Assembly (NCBI RefSeq): GCF_008831285.2
Contig: NC_045146.1
Span: forward strand, 8,444,972-8,508,971
Direction: 5' to 3'
DNA from: Nymphaea colorata
Taxonomy: Eukaryota > Streptophyta > Magnoliopsida > Nymphaeales > Nymphaeaceae
Length of the DNA stretch: 64,000 nt
Below are positions 1 to 12,149 of the stretch, in pieces; the first letter of the stretch is position 1, and each line of letters starts with the position of its first letter. The translations under genes and the position numbers were made by a program. The notes beneath the pieces are model-generated. The model did not search any database. It was given only the letters and a program-made list of their open reading frames with translations, and was not told the DNA's origin.

Positions 1-413
1 GTAGATTGTCACAAAGAGCTGAAATGTTTTCTCTTTTTGGCATTTGATAACATTCGTAAAGAAAATAATATTTTACTATATAAGATCATAAACTTTCTTC
101 TGCATGCAATCTGTATGTGGATGTGATCAGAATGTGGTTTTAGTTCTCTTTTCTTCCTTCATGCTAGATCTTCAGTATGTAGATGAAGGGAAGACGCCCT
201 TGATCTTGTTTTGTGCTGCTGTTGGTGGAGACTCAGGCCTGCACAAATGATGTAGGCATTCGTGAGAAAGCTAATAAGAAGACTGTATTCTTGGTAAATC
301 CAGAAAATTTGGTTCAGATATATAAAAATTATAGATAAATGAGTCCGTTAGACTCAAACTGTTGCTACAGGAGTCAAACTTTTGGGTTTGAAAGTCAATT
401 AGATTATCCAAAA

Positions 414-415
<2 letters not shown>

Positions 416-471
<56 letters not shown>

Positions 472-541
472 GTGTGTGTGTGCGTATGTGTTTATGCAGA
501 AAAAGGGCATTATGGAAACCAAAACACACACACACACACAA
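416..541. repeat. Compound (TA)n / (GT)n / (CA)n microsatellite
   Basis: About 26 TA units run from 416 to 468, then a GT-rich stretch to about 487, then a (CA)n tract at about 524-541. The open frames seen here on both strands are translations of the simple repeat (Tyr-Ile runs) and are not genes. Confidence 0.95.
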
Positions 542-1412
542 AGCAATCAACCTTTCGCTATTAACAACCAACTGGATCTGATATTGTGCTTTCCCCTACC
601 ATTAAAAACAAACAAAACGCAAAATATATTTGAATATTCGAAGAAAGTGAAATACCACTAAAGACTATTTTTTGTAAAGAGATTATAACAAAGTGTGCCA
701 AATAAGTACATGAGACTAACATTAATCCACAAAATATATAATATTAATAAATATAAAAGATAGCGAATGTAAAACCTTATCTCTAAGCATGCTGCAACAA
801 GGTATCCTTCCGTGTTCAACAGTGAAATTTCATGTGTACCTGTAAACAAAATATATAAGATTACAAATACAAAAGAAAGGCTGATATATCAAAAAGTTGC
901 AGATCATAACAAATGGAAAAAAAAAACACATAACCATGTACATAGTTATATAATATGGTAATACTGGGCCAATAGGGTAATGGGATAGGGTTATTGGTAA
1001 CATACTATACTGTATGGTATATGATGTTATAGATATCGTATATGAACAAACATGTTATATAATCATCTACTAAATAGGATACATTTACTTATACTGCGCA
1101 CCATATTATATATGGTCATAACCCCTATACAGTTATGACCAAATAACATGGCTTATCATCCTATTTGTTATATATATTATGATCCTTATGACCATTATAT
1201 GTATACATCTCTTTATAGTAATATGAATAGTAACTCATACATTATACTATACTTCACCAAGGGCAAACATAAACAGTAATAACATGGTTATAGGGCTATG
1301 AACCTATTCTCATCATAATAGTATATTCCAGTATGACATAACACCAGTTGCCTTATAGTAAATGGGATACTACTCAAAACCAATGTTGTAAGAAGCGTAC
1401 AAAATAAACCGA
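542..1412. other. AT-rich non-coding stretch, no gene seen
   Basis: This interval is dominated by TATA/ATAT words and by short variants of GGTTATAG and CATGTTATA scattered over about 940-1340, which suggests an old degenerate AT-rich repeat. No open frame with coding character, splice-bounded exon or paired terminal repeat was found. Confidence 0.5.
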
Positions 1413-1444
1413 CTCAAGGCATTTTAAAACAAAAATGCCTTGAG
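1413..1444. repeat. Perfect 13-bp inverted repeat (hairpin)
   Basis: CTCAAGGCATTTT (1413-1425) is followed after a 6-nt loop by its exact reverse complement (1432-1444). It is too short for a typical plant microRNA precursor and has no obvious terminator context. It may be the centre or end of a small MITE, but I could not define a target duplication. Confidence 0.6.
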
Positions 1445-2029
1445 GCCTGTGGAAGTCTGGAGCCATCGCTCAACGTCAGAAATCCTTTGCAACTGTAAGT
1501 TTCTTTGAATCTCTTTTGGATGATATGTTCCTCTTTGTCTCTTTCTCTCGTCGCCACTTTTCTCTCTCTGTCTCAATCTCTGTCCATGGGCCATGGCCAC
1601 CCCCTCGCTCTCTCAACTCTCTGGTGGCCAGAGTTGCTGTCGGCGTATATTGCGTGCAATTTGCAAGTAAAAGTGTATGTATATACACTAAGTATACTTA
1701 AAATAAGTAGGCCTTAGTGTAGATATCTTCTTTTACTTTTTGTACATATATTCCTTTCATTTTCTGGCTTTGAACAAAGTCAACTAGGTTATCCACCAGC
1801 TAGTGCTAAAGGTCTCTTTTATACAGAGATTGATCCCCTACTGAAAACTATCTTCTTTGTACTTTCAAGTATTCTTACAATAAACTTGTGAGCATTTACC
1901 AAGTCTTGTGTTGTGACTTGGAGTAAATTTTTCTTTACTTGAAGAGAAATTTACAGAAAACATGCTCTAGAAGTAGTACTGGCGAAGAATCTTGTGGAAG
2001 TAGACAACTGACCTAAATCTTATAGGACC

Positions 2030-3350
2030 TTTCCTACCAGAGCCAAGATGTGTGCATACACAAGTTTATATGGTTGGAACGGTTGCAAGTCAAACTGAGA
2101 ATTGCCCAGAACCTTGGCATAATTTATACAACTCTGTCCACTGTTATATGAGTTGCTCAAGCTATTGGTCATTGAACTTTCATGCACTGAACATAATAAG
2201 GCAAGAAACAACCTAATAGCATTGATGTAGAATATAGACTCCTTGCAAACGTTGGAGGCCATGTTCTAGATGCATGAATACCTTCCTAATGCAGATATGA
2301 GACGTATCAACTCAACCCCATTGTATAAGCATTAAGCATTGAGAAGAAAGAAAAAAAAAAAGTGTCCACGAAGCATGTATCGTTGCATTTGAAGAGTATA
2401 ATTGCCTTGAACATGACACATTTTGTATACACGAAAATTGTCAAAAAATATACCACTTGGTGGCTCTCAACATGAAAAAAGGCATGCACGCATGGAGGTT
2501 AAGACACATACATCAAACATTCTCCAAGAATAATCGTTCAGGAAAAAAATTAAGAACATCCTTGGTACAACATTTCTGCCAACAAGGGGGCCAAGGAAAG
2601 ATTGCTAACATAAAGTATGGAAATAATCGCATGCGCTGCTTTTATAGCTTCCATCACCAAATTTATCTTTCACAATCTCCATCATGTTATGAACTAAAGT
2701 CATGCTTCCTACTGGATCCTTCACATGAAACGACAGTTAAACATAAGAAGTCAAGCAAACTTATGAATCAACTTAGAAAAAGGACAACTGAAATATGTAA
2801 CATAAGATTCTCAAGTGCTGAATTCCTGCCGAAAGGATCATTTACTTTCAGGACCACAATTCTCCCACCAAATCCAGCACTTAACCATCTATCCGGTGCC
2901 ATTCCTCTGTATTGTGATCATACCTCCATCCAGCAGGCTTTCCCAATACTCAGGACTATATTGAAGCTGCTGGTATGATGTAGCACCCTCTGTGCTGTGA
3001 GCATGAGCTTCTGATTCGCAGTTTGCAGCACAACCATTTGGGTCCTTCTCAACGACCTTTTTATTGGGTTTTTTTTTTATAGAAGAACTACCAAAGACAG
3101 AAGATGAAGATGACCGCAAACCACCACTGATCGCATCAGTTTGTTGTGTTCTTCCTTGAACAAAACCAGCTTGATTTTGCAATTGAAATTGCAAAGACGT
3201 TGATGAGAATGTGGTGTCATGCTCCTCTCCAGTCTGTCTAGATTTATTTTCATCCAATTCAGCAAAGAAATCTGAATGAGAACTAAAACCACCACAATCA
3301 ATTTTCACCTATACCTGTATGAAAGCTACTCCACTGCACCTCCTTCACGC
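2030..3350 (-). pseudogene. SEC16: SEC16 (MAIGO5-like) COPII scaffold protein, decayed fragment
   Basis: SEC16 organises ER exit sites and COPII coat assembly. Minus-strand translation gives several blocks in the family order. At about 3350-2886 there is a VKEVQWSSF-type block, then a SHSDFFAEL block, an EAHAHSTEG block, and the hallmark SPEYWESL / GWRYDHNTEEWH repeat; a 1-nt frameshift splits that last motif. At about 2870-2560 there is GFGGRIVVLK, then a block ending CDYFHTLC and SFLGPLVG, where an in-frame TAG replaces Gln between the two. At about 2160-2030 there is TELYK, then after another frameshift YAKVLGNSQF and PFQPYKLVYAH. Several hundred residues expected between the second and third blocks are missing, so large deletions accompany the frameshifts and stop. 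The intron after WHRIDG seems to keep a GT donor at 2885-2884. Family assignment is from remembered plant SEC16 sequences; the pseudogene status is seen directly. Confidence 0.8.
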
Positions 3351-3833
3351 TCCGATCATATCAACATTTTTTTTTTTTTTGCACTGCATCGATTTTACAT
3401 CTCACTCTTCATGACACACACCCCTAAACACTAATGACACACTTGCAGCGGTGACATAGCAGCACATAGAGGCAGAGGATTAATATTGAAAGCACCAGAA
3501 AAGTAGTGACAGCAGACCGAGCAACCTCACTAGGAAAGCGGATAGTAAAAGAAATGCTGCCATCATTGCCGCCTTTTTTTTGTCTTTATACAGTATTCCA
3601 TGGAATGCAGCAAAATGGTCCACTAAATCATTCATTGAGATAGAAGTGTAGAGAAAAATATGAGGGGGAAAAAAGTAACACTTACCTCGGCCCTCACGAA
3701 AAACTTGAGAGAAGCAAACATCTCCAGCACAGCGCATATGATCCTAATGCCAAGAATTTAAGCCAAAGGTCCAACCGTAGATCATCATGTATCCCAATGG
3801 TGTCCAAAAAATAATTAGCATGCCAGATGTTTA

Positions 3834-3993
3834 AAGCTGTAAGAATGTCAAAGGTAATAGGACTGCCAAGGGTTCAACTGCAGGAGAAATTGTGAGAGCT
3901 CTGAGACCAGAAGAAAAATGCAGCATGTCCAACTCCCCAAGAATATGGTGGCACAGATCACTCACCATTCGAACTTTCAGATCATCTAATGAA
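3834..3993 (-). other. Unrecognised splice-bounded open segment (possible exon)
   Basis: A TTTTGCAG acceptor at about 3994-4001 opens a frame of about 53 codons starting SLDDLKVRMVSDL and including HHILGELDML; it closes with TAA at 3831-3833. Codon-like composition and the acceptor suggest a host exon, perhaps a last exon. It might belong with the open segments at 6312-6399 and 7370-7524, which lie on the same strand. I do not recognise the family and it could be a chance frame. Confidence 0.3.
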
Positions 3994-4985
3994 CTGCAAA
4001 ACACAAAAATAGGACTGAAGAATATTTACAAAAACAAAAAAGTCCAAATTCCAACTTGAACAAAGTATATAGCTACTCTCACTTTTCGACATCGAAAGAC
4101 ATGCTTAATGAACTTTCCAACATAGGCACAGAATAACAACCACAATTACCTCCATTGTTCAAACCAACCAGCAGTTCAGTTTCTTCTCCTGCTGTAACAA
4201 CTGCATTCTGAGAAAACAAAACTTTTCTAGCACTCTAGAGACAAAGCTTGGCATGGAGGATTCCATGTTAGCAACACATGATTCTATCATAACTGAGTTG
4301 GATGTGAACAAAATAGCTTGGCATATTATTAAAATGTGGGCTCCCATGTTAGCAAACACATGATTGTATCATAGCCAAGTTGGATGTGAGATGCAAAGTG
4401 GTTCTCATAGATATTCCGTCAAGCAACCTACAAACCTAAGCAACGTATGATATGTAATTCAAAGACTATATAAGAATGTGACACAATCAACACACCCATG
4501 AACTTGATCAGATTATACTTATCAAAAGAATCAAGTTGTCACGGGCTGACTTTTTCAAGCCTATTTGGGTGCTGAGGGATGGTTGGTCCACAACACAAGT
4601 GAAGGCAATGAAATGAAAACTAAGACAATTAAGATGGAATGATGGTTCTGGTTTAATCTTCTATCCTGAAAGGCATGTCTCTCTTAAGATAGAGGAGATG
4701 ATGGGGCATGACACTCAACTTGGGTATATGAAAGGTTTTGTGTGTTCAATCAATGTACTAGTAGCTTGGTAATGAAAGGGGCAATATATTACAAGACCAA
4801 AGAGGGATTGGGTTAGTTTCCCCTATACTCAGAAAACCAAGAAATATAACAAGAGATGTCAAGCTTTTAGTTTGAAATAGTTCATAAATCATCCATCAAC
4901 TCATAAGCTTGAGTGCTCGTGTTGTGCAAATAATATGCCTTTCATTTACTCGCAGTACTGTACAAGCATCAAGATCCATTTCACA
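3994..4985. other. No gene seen
   Basis: AT-rich sequence with short, unsupported frames only. A 35-40 bp phrase (CATGTTAGCAACACATGATT and its variant) occurs twice at about 4265-4290 and 4345-4370, a small local duplication. Confidence 0.4.
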
Positions 4986-5930
4986 TAATTGTTGTTGAAT
5001 CTCTAGAAGGGATCTCTCTCAATTTCCAAAATATGAACATAAAGGAATGGTCCTCAACATCTTAGGAAATAAAAAAGAGGAGTAGAATTGACTCCAAAAT
5101 TACACATCTGCAAAAGACTGTCGCATTCAATTTCTGCAAGTTCAGCCATCATGCCTTTCATTCCTTGACAGATACCTTTTGTTTTTTTTTTCTTTTGTTT
5201 TTTTTTTTTTGCTTTTTTTTTCTTTTTTCGTTCCTTCTTTTGCATTTGGCTTTTTGCCTTTTGATTTCATTTTTCAGGCCAACCTTCACCTTTGAGGGAA
5301 TACCTCACCACCCCAAAGGCTACTACGAAGCTCCACCACTTTGGTGGTTATATGTAGTTTTGTCATGTATCCAACCCGCTTCACCTTACAGGCTTTCAAC
5401 GATCCAAAAGTTCATAAGTCGTAATCTTCGCGGCATAGACATAAATCACCTATATGCCTACCCGGTACTCTCGACCTAGAGGAACAACTACACAAGCCTC
5501 GAGCCCATCTCTCAACTCTCATTTTGCTACATGTTAAGATTTTACAGAGCATTGTGGCTTTTCTCTTAGAGTATTTTCTTGCTAAATCCTTGCAGGTGCT
5601 TAATTAGAAGAGTCAATAGCATCTTCTATTCTTCACTTTCTCAGCTTCATTGGATTTTTCCTCATTGTTCATACTCAAGATTTTTCGAGTTTTCCTCTTC
5701 CATTGATAAATTTGAAATTTTTTCCTAGTACTCGAGGAGGTACTAAAAATAAAATGAAGGCATATCATTGTGTGAAAAAACGCTTCTAAAATGTTTTTAA
5801 GCAAGATGGAAAAGTTCTTTTTTTAGAAATGATCTTGACATCAAATGAAATATCTCAGCTCTTCTCTCTCTAAAGAGAAGGGTGCTTGCAAAACCAAATG
5901 GGTTGACTAGGTAAAAAAATGAATTTCATC
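4986..5930 (-). repeat. Dispersed repeat copy A (Tat-gypsy 3'-region related)
   Basis: This is one of at least five related segments in the window (others at about 33763, 41345, 55258 and 59160). Shared anchors are the phrase GGGAATACCTCACCACCCC, a CCACCACTTTGGTGG mini-palindrome, and the phrases GGAACAACTACAC and CCCATCTCTCAACTC, always in the same order. The copy at 59160 sits between the integrase end and the polypurine tract of a minus-strand Tat-type gypsy, so the family is probably the non-coding 3' region of such elements. All copies share that orientation. No coding domain is visible in this copy. Confidence 0.7.
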
Positions 5931-6311
5931 AATTCTCTTACGGGCAGTGACAAAAGGTGACAAGTAACATGCTGGATCAGATAAGGAGTGATAAATAAAA
6001 AACATACACTTTTCAGATCCAAACGCACAGTGATTTAAATGGAGATGCCTGAACCTAAACAAAATCTGATAACCAATCTATCAAATTAAATCTGATACCA
6101 AGTACATTTGATACTCTAACCAAGGCTTTCCATTGAACAAAAACGTGCTCCCATAAATGATATCTAATTTTGACAAAGAATTCCGTTGATCAAATATTAA
6201 TGAGAACAAATGAAAAACAGACAACGGTATCAAGCAACGAGAACAGAATTAGATGCCAAACATGCTTTGACAATTACATGTTTGGCTCTTTCGAGAGACC
6301 TTTTGTGATAC

Positions 6312-6399
6312 CTTGAGAGGCAACCATTGGAATATTGGGAAATGGCTTCTCAAGAGTTGATATGTATTGCTGGCCTCCTAGTAATGAAACTCGATAAAC
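6312..6399 (-). other. Unrecognised splice-bounded open segment (possible exon)
   Basis: An 88-bp open segment lies between a TTGTGCAG acceptor and an AAG|GTATCA donor. It reads VYRVSLLGG, QQYISTLEKPF, then PNIPMVASQ. Composition and splice signals look like a real plant exon, but I cannot assign a family. It lies on the same strand as the candidate exon at 7370-7524 and could belong to the same broken gene. Confidence 0.35.
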
Positions 6400-7019
6400 C
6401 TGCACAAGCCACAAATGTCAAAAGATTAATGTGACACAAAGGAAGCATGACAATGACAATGAGACTACTATTGTCAATGGAGCTACATCACAAAATCTAA
6501 GTAAACCAATCACAAATAGCAGTAACAAATATAAAGCACGTATACATGGGTATTTGATTTGGATTTTAGAACTATGGTTGGATCAGAGGTCTAATCTGAT
6601 CAGCTTAAGGTGTTGAGTTTGGGTTTTGGATATAGGGTCAAGATCAGAGGACTAATTTGATCCAGTTTAGATGTTGACCTTATGTTTCTTCAGACCTAAA
6701 ATAGGATGTTGAACCAAAAAATATCAAATTTGGATCAAAGGACTAATTTGTTCCGATATAGGTCTCGAGCATTTACCTCTTGCAACCATTTACCAAGTTT
6801 TATGTTGTGACTTGGAGTATATTTCTCTCCTTCAATAGAAATATACATAAAAATTTAACTTATTTCTCTATAGAATTTATACCTAAAGTTTCGCTTGTGT
6901 CAATAGTTTGAAACAAGAAAACAAAAAGTAAATTAACTAAACATTACACATACACGTCAAATACACATGATTAAACAAATACTTTCAATAACAAGGAAAA
7001 CAGCTGTACCATGGAGAAT

Positions 7020-7022
<3 letters not shown>

Positions 7023-7061
<39 letters not shown>
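7023..7061. repeat. (AT)n microsatellite
   Basis: About 19 uninterrupted AT dinucleotides. Confidence 0.95.
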
Positions 7062-7065
<4 letters not shown>

Positions 7066-7369
7066 CTAAGATTATCACTGCATGAAACAAATCTTTATGC
7101 AGACAATACATCTCTAACTCTTATATGTTGATGGAGCTTCAAGTCTCAGAATAACTAAAGCAAAGGCTTCAAAATGGGTAAAATTTTTTAATCATGAGAA
7201 GCTTTTATGTGAAATAACAAATTTTATAATTAAACATTTGTGTCGTGCCAGCAAATACAACTAGCTCTTGAAATAAGCATGAAAAAGCTAGGCAGCATAA
7301 ATTCCACTCTAAAGTCAATGTTGACATCCTTATATTAATTTTTGGGGACAAAATAAGAAGAAAAGATAC

Positions 7370-7524
7370 CTGTTAAAGGATGTCATGTCGATATTATGTT
7401 TAAATTTCAGAGGCATAAGAAGTATAAAGTAGTCTGCCATTTCACAGTCGGATGGTCCACGTGCAGCATCTATGTCAATCTCAACAAGGTCCTTGAGGCT
7501 TGAACTGTCAATTTGAATAAAATC
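7370..7524 (-). other. Unrecognised splice-bounded open segment (possible exon)
   Basis: A 155-bp open segment bounded by a TTACCAG acceptor and an ACAG|GTATCT donor. It reads DFIQIDSSSLKDLVEIDID, then a GPSDCEMADYFILLMPL block, ending near DMTSFN. Both splice sites fit the plant consensus and the codon pattern is convincing. I do not recognise the protein; together with the 6312-6399 segment it suggests one more decayed minus-strand host gene between SEC16 and RAD21. Confidence 0.4.
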
Positions 7525-9212
7525 CTGGTAAGAAGATACATCTCAAACAGAACGAGCCATTATCTTGTAAGTGTGTGTATCTTACAACTAAGGAAGCAGC
7601 AATCTCTTTAGAAATGAACCAAGTGACATATAGCAGTAAACTTAAAACAAGCAGGCATTCACATGCCATCACAATCATGCTACAAATCTAGAGAACATAA
7701 TTCCAATCTGAATTTCAGAAACTTCTGATATGGTGTCTATAACTGCTGCAATAATGGTTGTATGAAATCACTTGGGTTGGGCAGGTTGCATGTGTAGTGC
7801 TCAAATACATAAGGAAGAAAGGAAAGAAAATGACATCATATAGGATGGAGGTAAAAATTTAGCAGTTAACAACAACAAAAAAGGTGTATCACTAGACTAG
7901 CACCAGCTGTGTAAAGTACATGAAGATATATGCAATATGCACCATTATGTGTTTCTGTGCGTATATGTACCATAAAATCAATATGGCATTCTGAAACACC
8001 CCATCCATGTTCTGCATATCACAGTGATATGATATTTTGAAAAATATTGTGATGATATTTCAAATTTTCGGCTTCCTAAAAAATCACAAAAAAACTCTTG
8101 CCAGATTAAAATTATCATGAAAGATATTATATGTTGTGAATTATAATACAAACATGATATATATGTGAATTTATTTTTACAATAGCATTTTACAAGTTAA
8201 AACATAAATTATCCTTTTGCGGTTTTGGCAGCAAAAGCCCCAACAGACGTATTATCCCATATTTTTCAAACAGTTCCATCTTGTTATTTTTAATACTTTC
8301 CAATATCTTTTACATGATTCTCCCAAAAAAAAGATATTTCTGGAAAATGAATTCCAATAATAACTTCTCCAAGGATGTGTTGATGACGACATTGGTGATA
8401 ATGGCATGCCTGCATATCTGAAAGCTTGTGTGAATGCACAAACTTCTTAACTTAACAAGAACTTGAAAACGATAAGTAGGAAAAGAAAGAGTGAAGCTGA
8501 AATTGGAACGTGAATAACTATGCTGACCCTTGAAACAAAATAAAGCAAACGAACTTGAAATAAACAATCAAACCACCAAAAATAGATAAAGATAATTACA
8601 CAACATCGACCAAATTCTACGTCATATGAATAAGTGTGGGCGTGGAAGTGTGTGCCATGCAACATTACACGAATCTGTGAATGTGCTCCTAGAACTAAGG
8701 TATACGGATAAGAAGCTTCAATCTTAAAAGTGCAGATTGCACAGCAACAGTGACGGATACACTACACCACCTCTTTGTTCTTATATGCAGGACTAGCATA
8801 TTCAACTCCCTGAGAACAAGATGGACAAGAAACTGAAATAATAATTAACGCAGTGTAACTTTAATATCTCACGGCCAACAAAACTATTATGTTTCTAAGG
8901 CACCAAGAAAACAGTCTTAGATTACAAATACTATATTCAAGATAATTGAAATCAGCAAGAAAGCGGAAGAATATACAACGGTAAAGCAGCATGACTTGGG
9001 CCATGATCTATAACATAATAAGACAAGGGCGTGTCATCGACGTCTCAGCAATTCACAGCAATATGAAACATCAAAATATGGAACCCGCCACTTTAGAGTC
9101 AAATGTGTGACTAATGGTTTTGATGACCCAAAAAGAAAAAAAAGGAGCAAGGAATGGAAACCTAATTCTGGAAAAAAAAAATGAACCAACAGAAGGAAAG
9201 AAAGCGACCAAC
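7525..9212. other. No assignable gene
   Basis: AT-rich, intron-like sequence. A short minus-strand open segment with an AG acceptor reads GVEYASPAYKNKEVV at about 8770-8815 but is too short to support. I looked for the RAD21 second exon here and did not see it. Confidence 0.4.
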
Positions 9213-9335
9213 CTATAGAGAGGCCGACGTCCGTATCCGCGACCTGATTCTTCCTCAGCTTACCCTCCTAATGAGCAGCAATCCAGATCGTCCTCAGAGG
9301 ACCCTTCTTCGCCAAGATGAACGGGTGTAAAACAT
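9213..9335 (-). pseudogene. SYN4: RAD21/SYN4-type cohesin kleisin, first exon only, disrupted
   Basis: RAD21/SCC1 kleisins close the cohesin ring; their conserved N-terminus binds SMC3. The minus strand starts ATGTTTTAC (MFY) at 9335, then, one base out of frame, continues PFILAKKGPL, TIWIAAH, an in-frame TAG where the family has Leu, and GKLRKNQVADTDVGLS. This is the classic plant SCC1-4 N-terminal block. It ends at an ATAG|GTTGGT donor at the position where plant RAD21 exon 1 ends. I could not find the following exon (the FPEVPIALR / HLLLGVVRIY region) anywhere downstream, so only exon 1 remains. One frameshift, one nonsense codon and the missing remainder make this a pseudogene fragment. 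The family call is strong; the SYN4 subtype is an inference. Confidence 0.82.
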
Positions 9336-9510
9336 TTTTCGACAACCCTGGAAACTTACTCCAGCATAATCACGGCGTCAATTTTCGGACGAGCTCGCCA
9401 GGAAAACACAAACCTATCTCCACCGATCCAGCGACATGACCCGATCTCCTACCCTCCAAGGAAAATCCCTGGAGAACTTAGCTTCATTTCTAAGGCACAC
9501 ACGCAGTAAA

Positions 9511-9714
9511 CCCTCGCTCCTTCTCCCTCTCGACCACTTTCCCTTTCATTCCAAGAAAACCCTCGCTCCTTCTCCATCTCGCCCACTTTCCGTTTCATTC
9601 CAAGAAAACCCTCGCTCCTTCTCCTTCTCGCCCACTTTCCATTTCATGCCAAGAAAACCCTCGCTCCCACTCCCTCTCCCTCTCCCTTCTGCCACTTTCC
9701 TTTTCACTCCACAC
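9511..9714. repeat. 49-bp minisatellite in the RAD21-fragment leader
   Basis: A CT-rich unit starting CCCTCGCTCC begins at 9511, 9560, 9609 and 9658, giving an exact 49-bp period for three units and a diverged fourth. On the plus strand it yields a spurious Ser/Pro-rich frame (9436-9738). It lies 175 bp upstream of the RAD21-like start codon on the minus strand, so it would have been promoter or 5' UTR. Confidence 0.9.
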
Positions 9715-9739
9715 GCGGAAAGAGCAGGAACTTGTTGAT

Positions 9740-12140
9740 TTATTCGCGTAAGGACGGATGAACGTGTAAAACTGCGGAAGGCGTTGGACTGACTACAGTT
9801 TAAATATTACGTTGATTTTTTCTAAACTTACGACAGTGCCAGTTATTTAACCAAACCCCTTTTCATCTAGGATTATCCTTCCCGATTACACACTTCAAGA
9901 GCTAATAATTAAACAACCGCTAAATGATTAATAATTAAAAAATGCACAGCTAAGTTTTTCATATTGTCAAAAAAATATACACTTAAGTTTTTTATTATAT
10001 ATTAACGAAAAAGCCATAGCATTACTTTTTTCAATTTAAACAACATCATATTTCGTCTAATGGATACAAGTTCAATAAATTCAATAACTTTTCTGATTTT
10101 ATCCATCCAACCTTTTCTAAATTCCATGTTTTCATCCAATTCTGCCACCCAATTTGAGGGAGGTTGATAGACGATGCAATGAAAAGCGCTGAAAATCAGC
10201 ATATGATTACAAGACATTTTTTTTCTGCCCATACTTGGGAAAATTTGTATTGGGATCTGACGCAAAATCAGCAGTGGCACTTGAAGGGTGTAAACACTCG
10301 CAACATTGGCAAAAGAAGATATTATAAGGATTGGTTTTAAGATTTATTTCAACTTAATTGACCATTGCTATCCAGCCTCGATTAGCTGATATTTGAAGGA
10401 GTAGAATAAAACAATCCATGAAACAGAAAAATTGCCATCTCAGGACTGCCTGCTCTAGAATGTTGGTAGGACAATAGAGCCTTATAAAGAAGCTTCCATG
10501 ATGTATAACAAGAAGCTGCAGCATTCGCTTACCGGCAGCCTCGATGGGTCGTTTCTCTTGTAACTGGATATCTACAACCCTTTGATTGAACTGATTCATA
10601 AGCACAAAAAATATGGTATATTTTTTTATTGAACTGATTCAGTGCCACAAAAAAATTTGGCATATCGGTTCTTTGAAAGTCAAAAAAATTTTCATGCTCG
10701 CAAGTTGATTATTCTGTTTCATCGCCCACCTACAGACAAAAGACTAAAGGGAAGCCACGCAACCAAAACTCATAATGGTTGTTTCATTTCCACGCTTTTT
10801 TTTATGTCTTTCTGTAGAATTCAAGAATAATGCATCCAAGATTATGTTGGCAACCAGGTAGGAGACTAATAATCCAAGTAGGTGGGCGAAGTTAGTTGCC
10901 AGCCCAAACAAGCATCATCCCATTCCTTTCTGCAAGCTACATGATTCGTTGAAAATCCTAAGTATCTCAATCTAGGTCGGAATCAACTAAACTTATCATC
11001 AACAGGCTTTCAGATCTTTTTAATTAAGCTTAAACAGAGACCCTAGACCTGAACCCCTGTGGGAGCTGCTGTAGCCCTCCCTGCTCATATCCCCTGGACC
11101 CCCAGGTTGTAACACCCTGGCCTTCCATTATTCCTGCTATGTTATTGAAGGCTGATGGACTTAATGAATTTGTCAGAACCACACAATGCATGAGAAAAAC
11201 TAAAGTGGCGTCTTTCCTTGGACCACATAGATATCAGCTTAGTAAGCACGGAAACACTAAAGCCAACAAACATACAGAAGTAGGCCCCCTTAGCTCTGCC
11301 CCTGCCATGCTATCGTAACTTTTATCGAAATCAAGCAGCAAAGTTAACAGAAATGATAGACTCTATTAATTTGCATTTTCAGTGCAAATAACTAACAAGT
11401 ATAGCAAATCTGTATCCAACATTCAACTGAGATTTCATAAAGATATGACTCAGCGTTACATGTAAAAATCCGATCATAAGTTGGACATTTTTTATAATAT
11501 CCAACTAGTTCTAATCTGCACCAAATTTTGAAACCTGTATATGGAACATGTTACCGTTCCATTAGCCAAATCAGCCCAATAGAGACAACCATATAGGACA
11601 TACCTACACTACGATGGCGCCTCTTAATTTATTCGGCATTACACATCAAGCATGCATATTCATCCATGTCTTATTGTGACGTTATAGGTTCATTTATTAT
11701 ACTCAAACAACACAATGCATTCCAGGAACGCATCATAGATTTTTCGGTTTGATAGAACCACATAATTCGTGAACCTTAAACTTTAATGGACCTTTATTTG
11801 GCAGTTGTTAACAAAAGCCTGACCTCTTAAATGCAAAACCGAAAAATTTTGGAGCTTGTTTTCCAATTAAGGCAAATAATTGTCCCTAAAATGAATTATC
11901 TCCTATTAAAAAAAAAGAAGTTAGTTTGCAACATCACCACACAAAGTAAGGATGGCCAATTGCACTTCTATTCCCAAGGAGGCAATAAGCCATCATCATT
12001 ATCATCTTCCTCTTCTGCCTTCTTCAATGCACTTTAGAAGGCATCAACCTCCACTACTTGCACTTTCATCAGGGTGACTTTCTTAATGTAAAACATCCAC
12101 TACATTACCTTTACCCTTTAACTTTTTCTTAATAAAAGTC
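9740..12140. other. No gene seen
   Basis: AT-rich with several frames of 60-90 codons on either strand, none with recognisable domains or coding bias. A minus-strand acidic segment (KKAEEEDDNDDG, about 11990-12040) may be the tail of a lost exon but cannot be supported. Confidence 0.4.
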
Positions 12141-12149
12141 TCAACTTTA

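Noticed and set aside
339-581. Frames with long Tyr-Ile runs
   Set aside because: Translation of a TA microsatellite.
2030-9335. Helitron carrying the SEC16 and RAD21 pieces
   Set aside because: I could not identify a 5' TC end and a 3' hairpin plus CTRR end that bracket both; kept only as a hypothesis in the findings.
9436-9738. 100-codon Ser/Pro-rich frame
   Set aside because: Translation of the 49-bp minisatellite.
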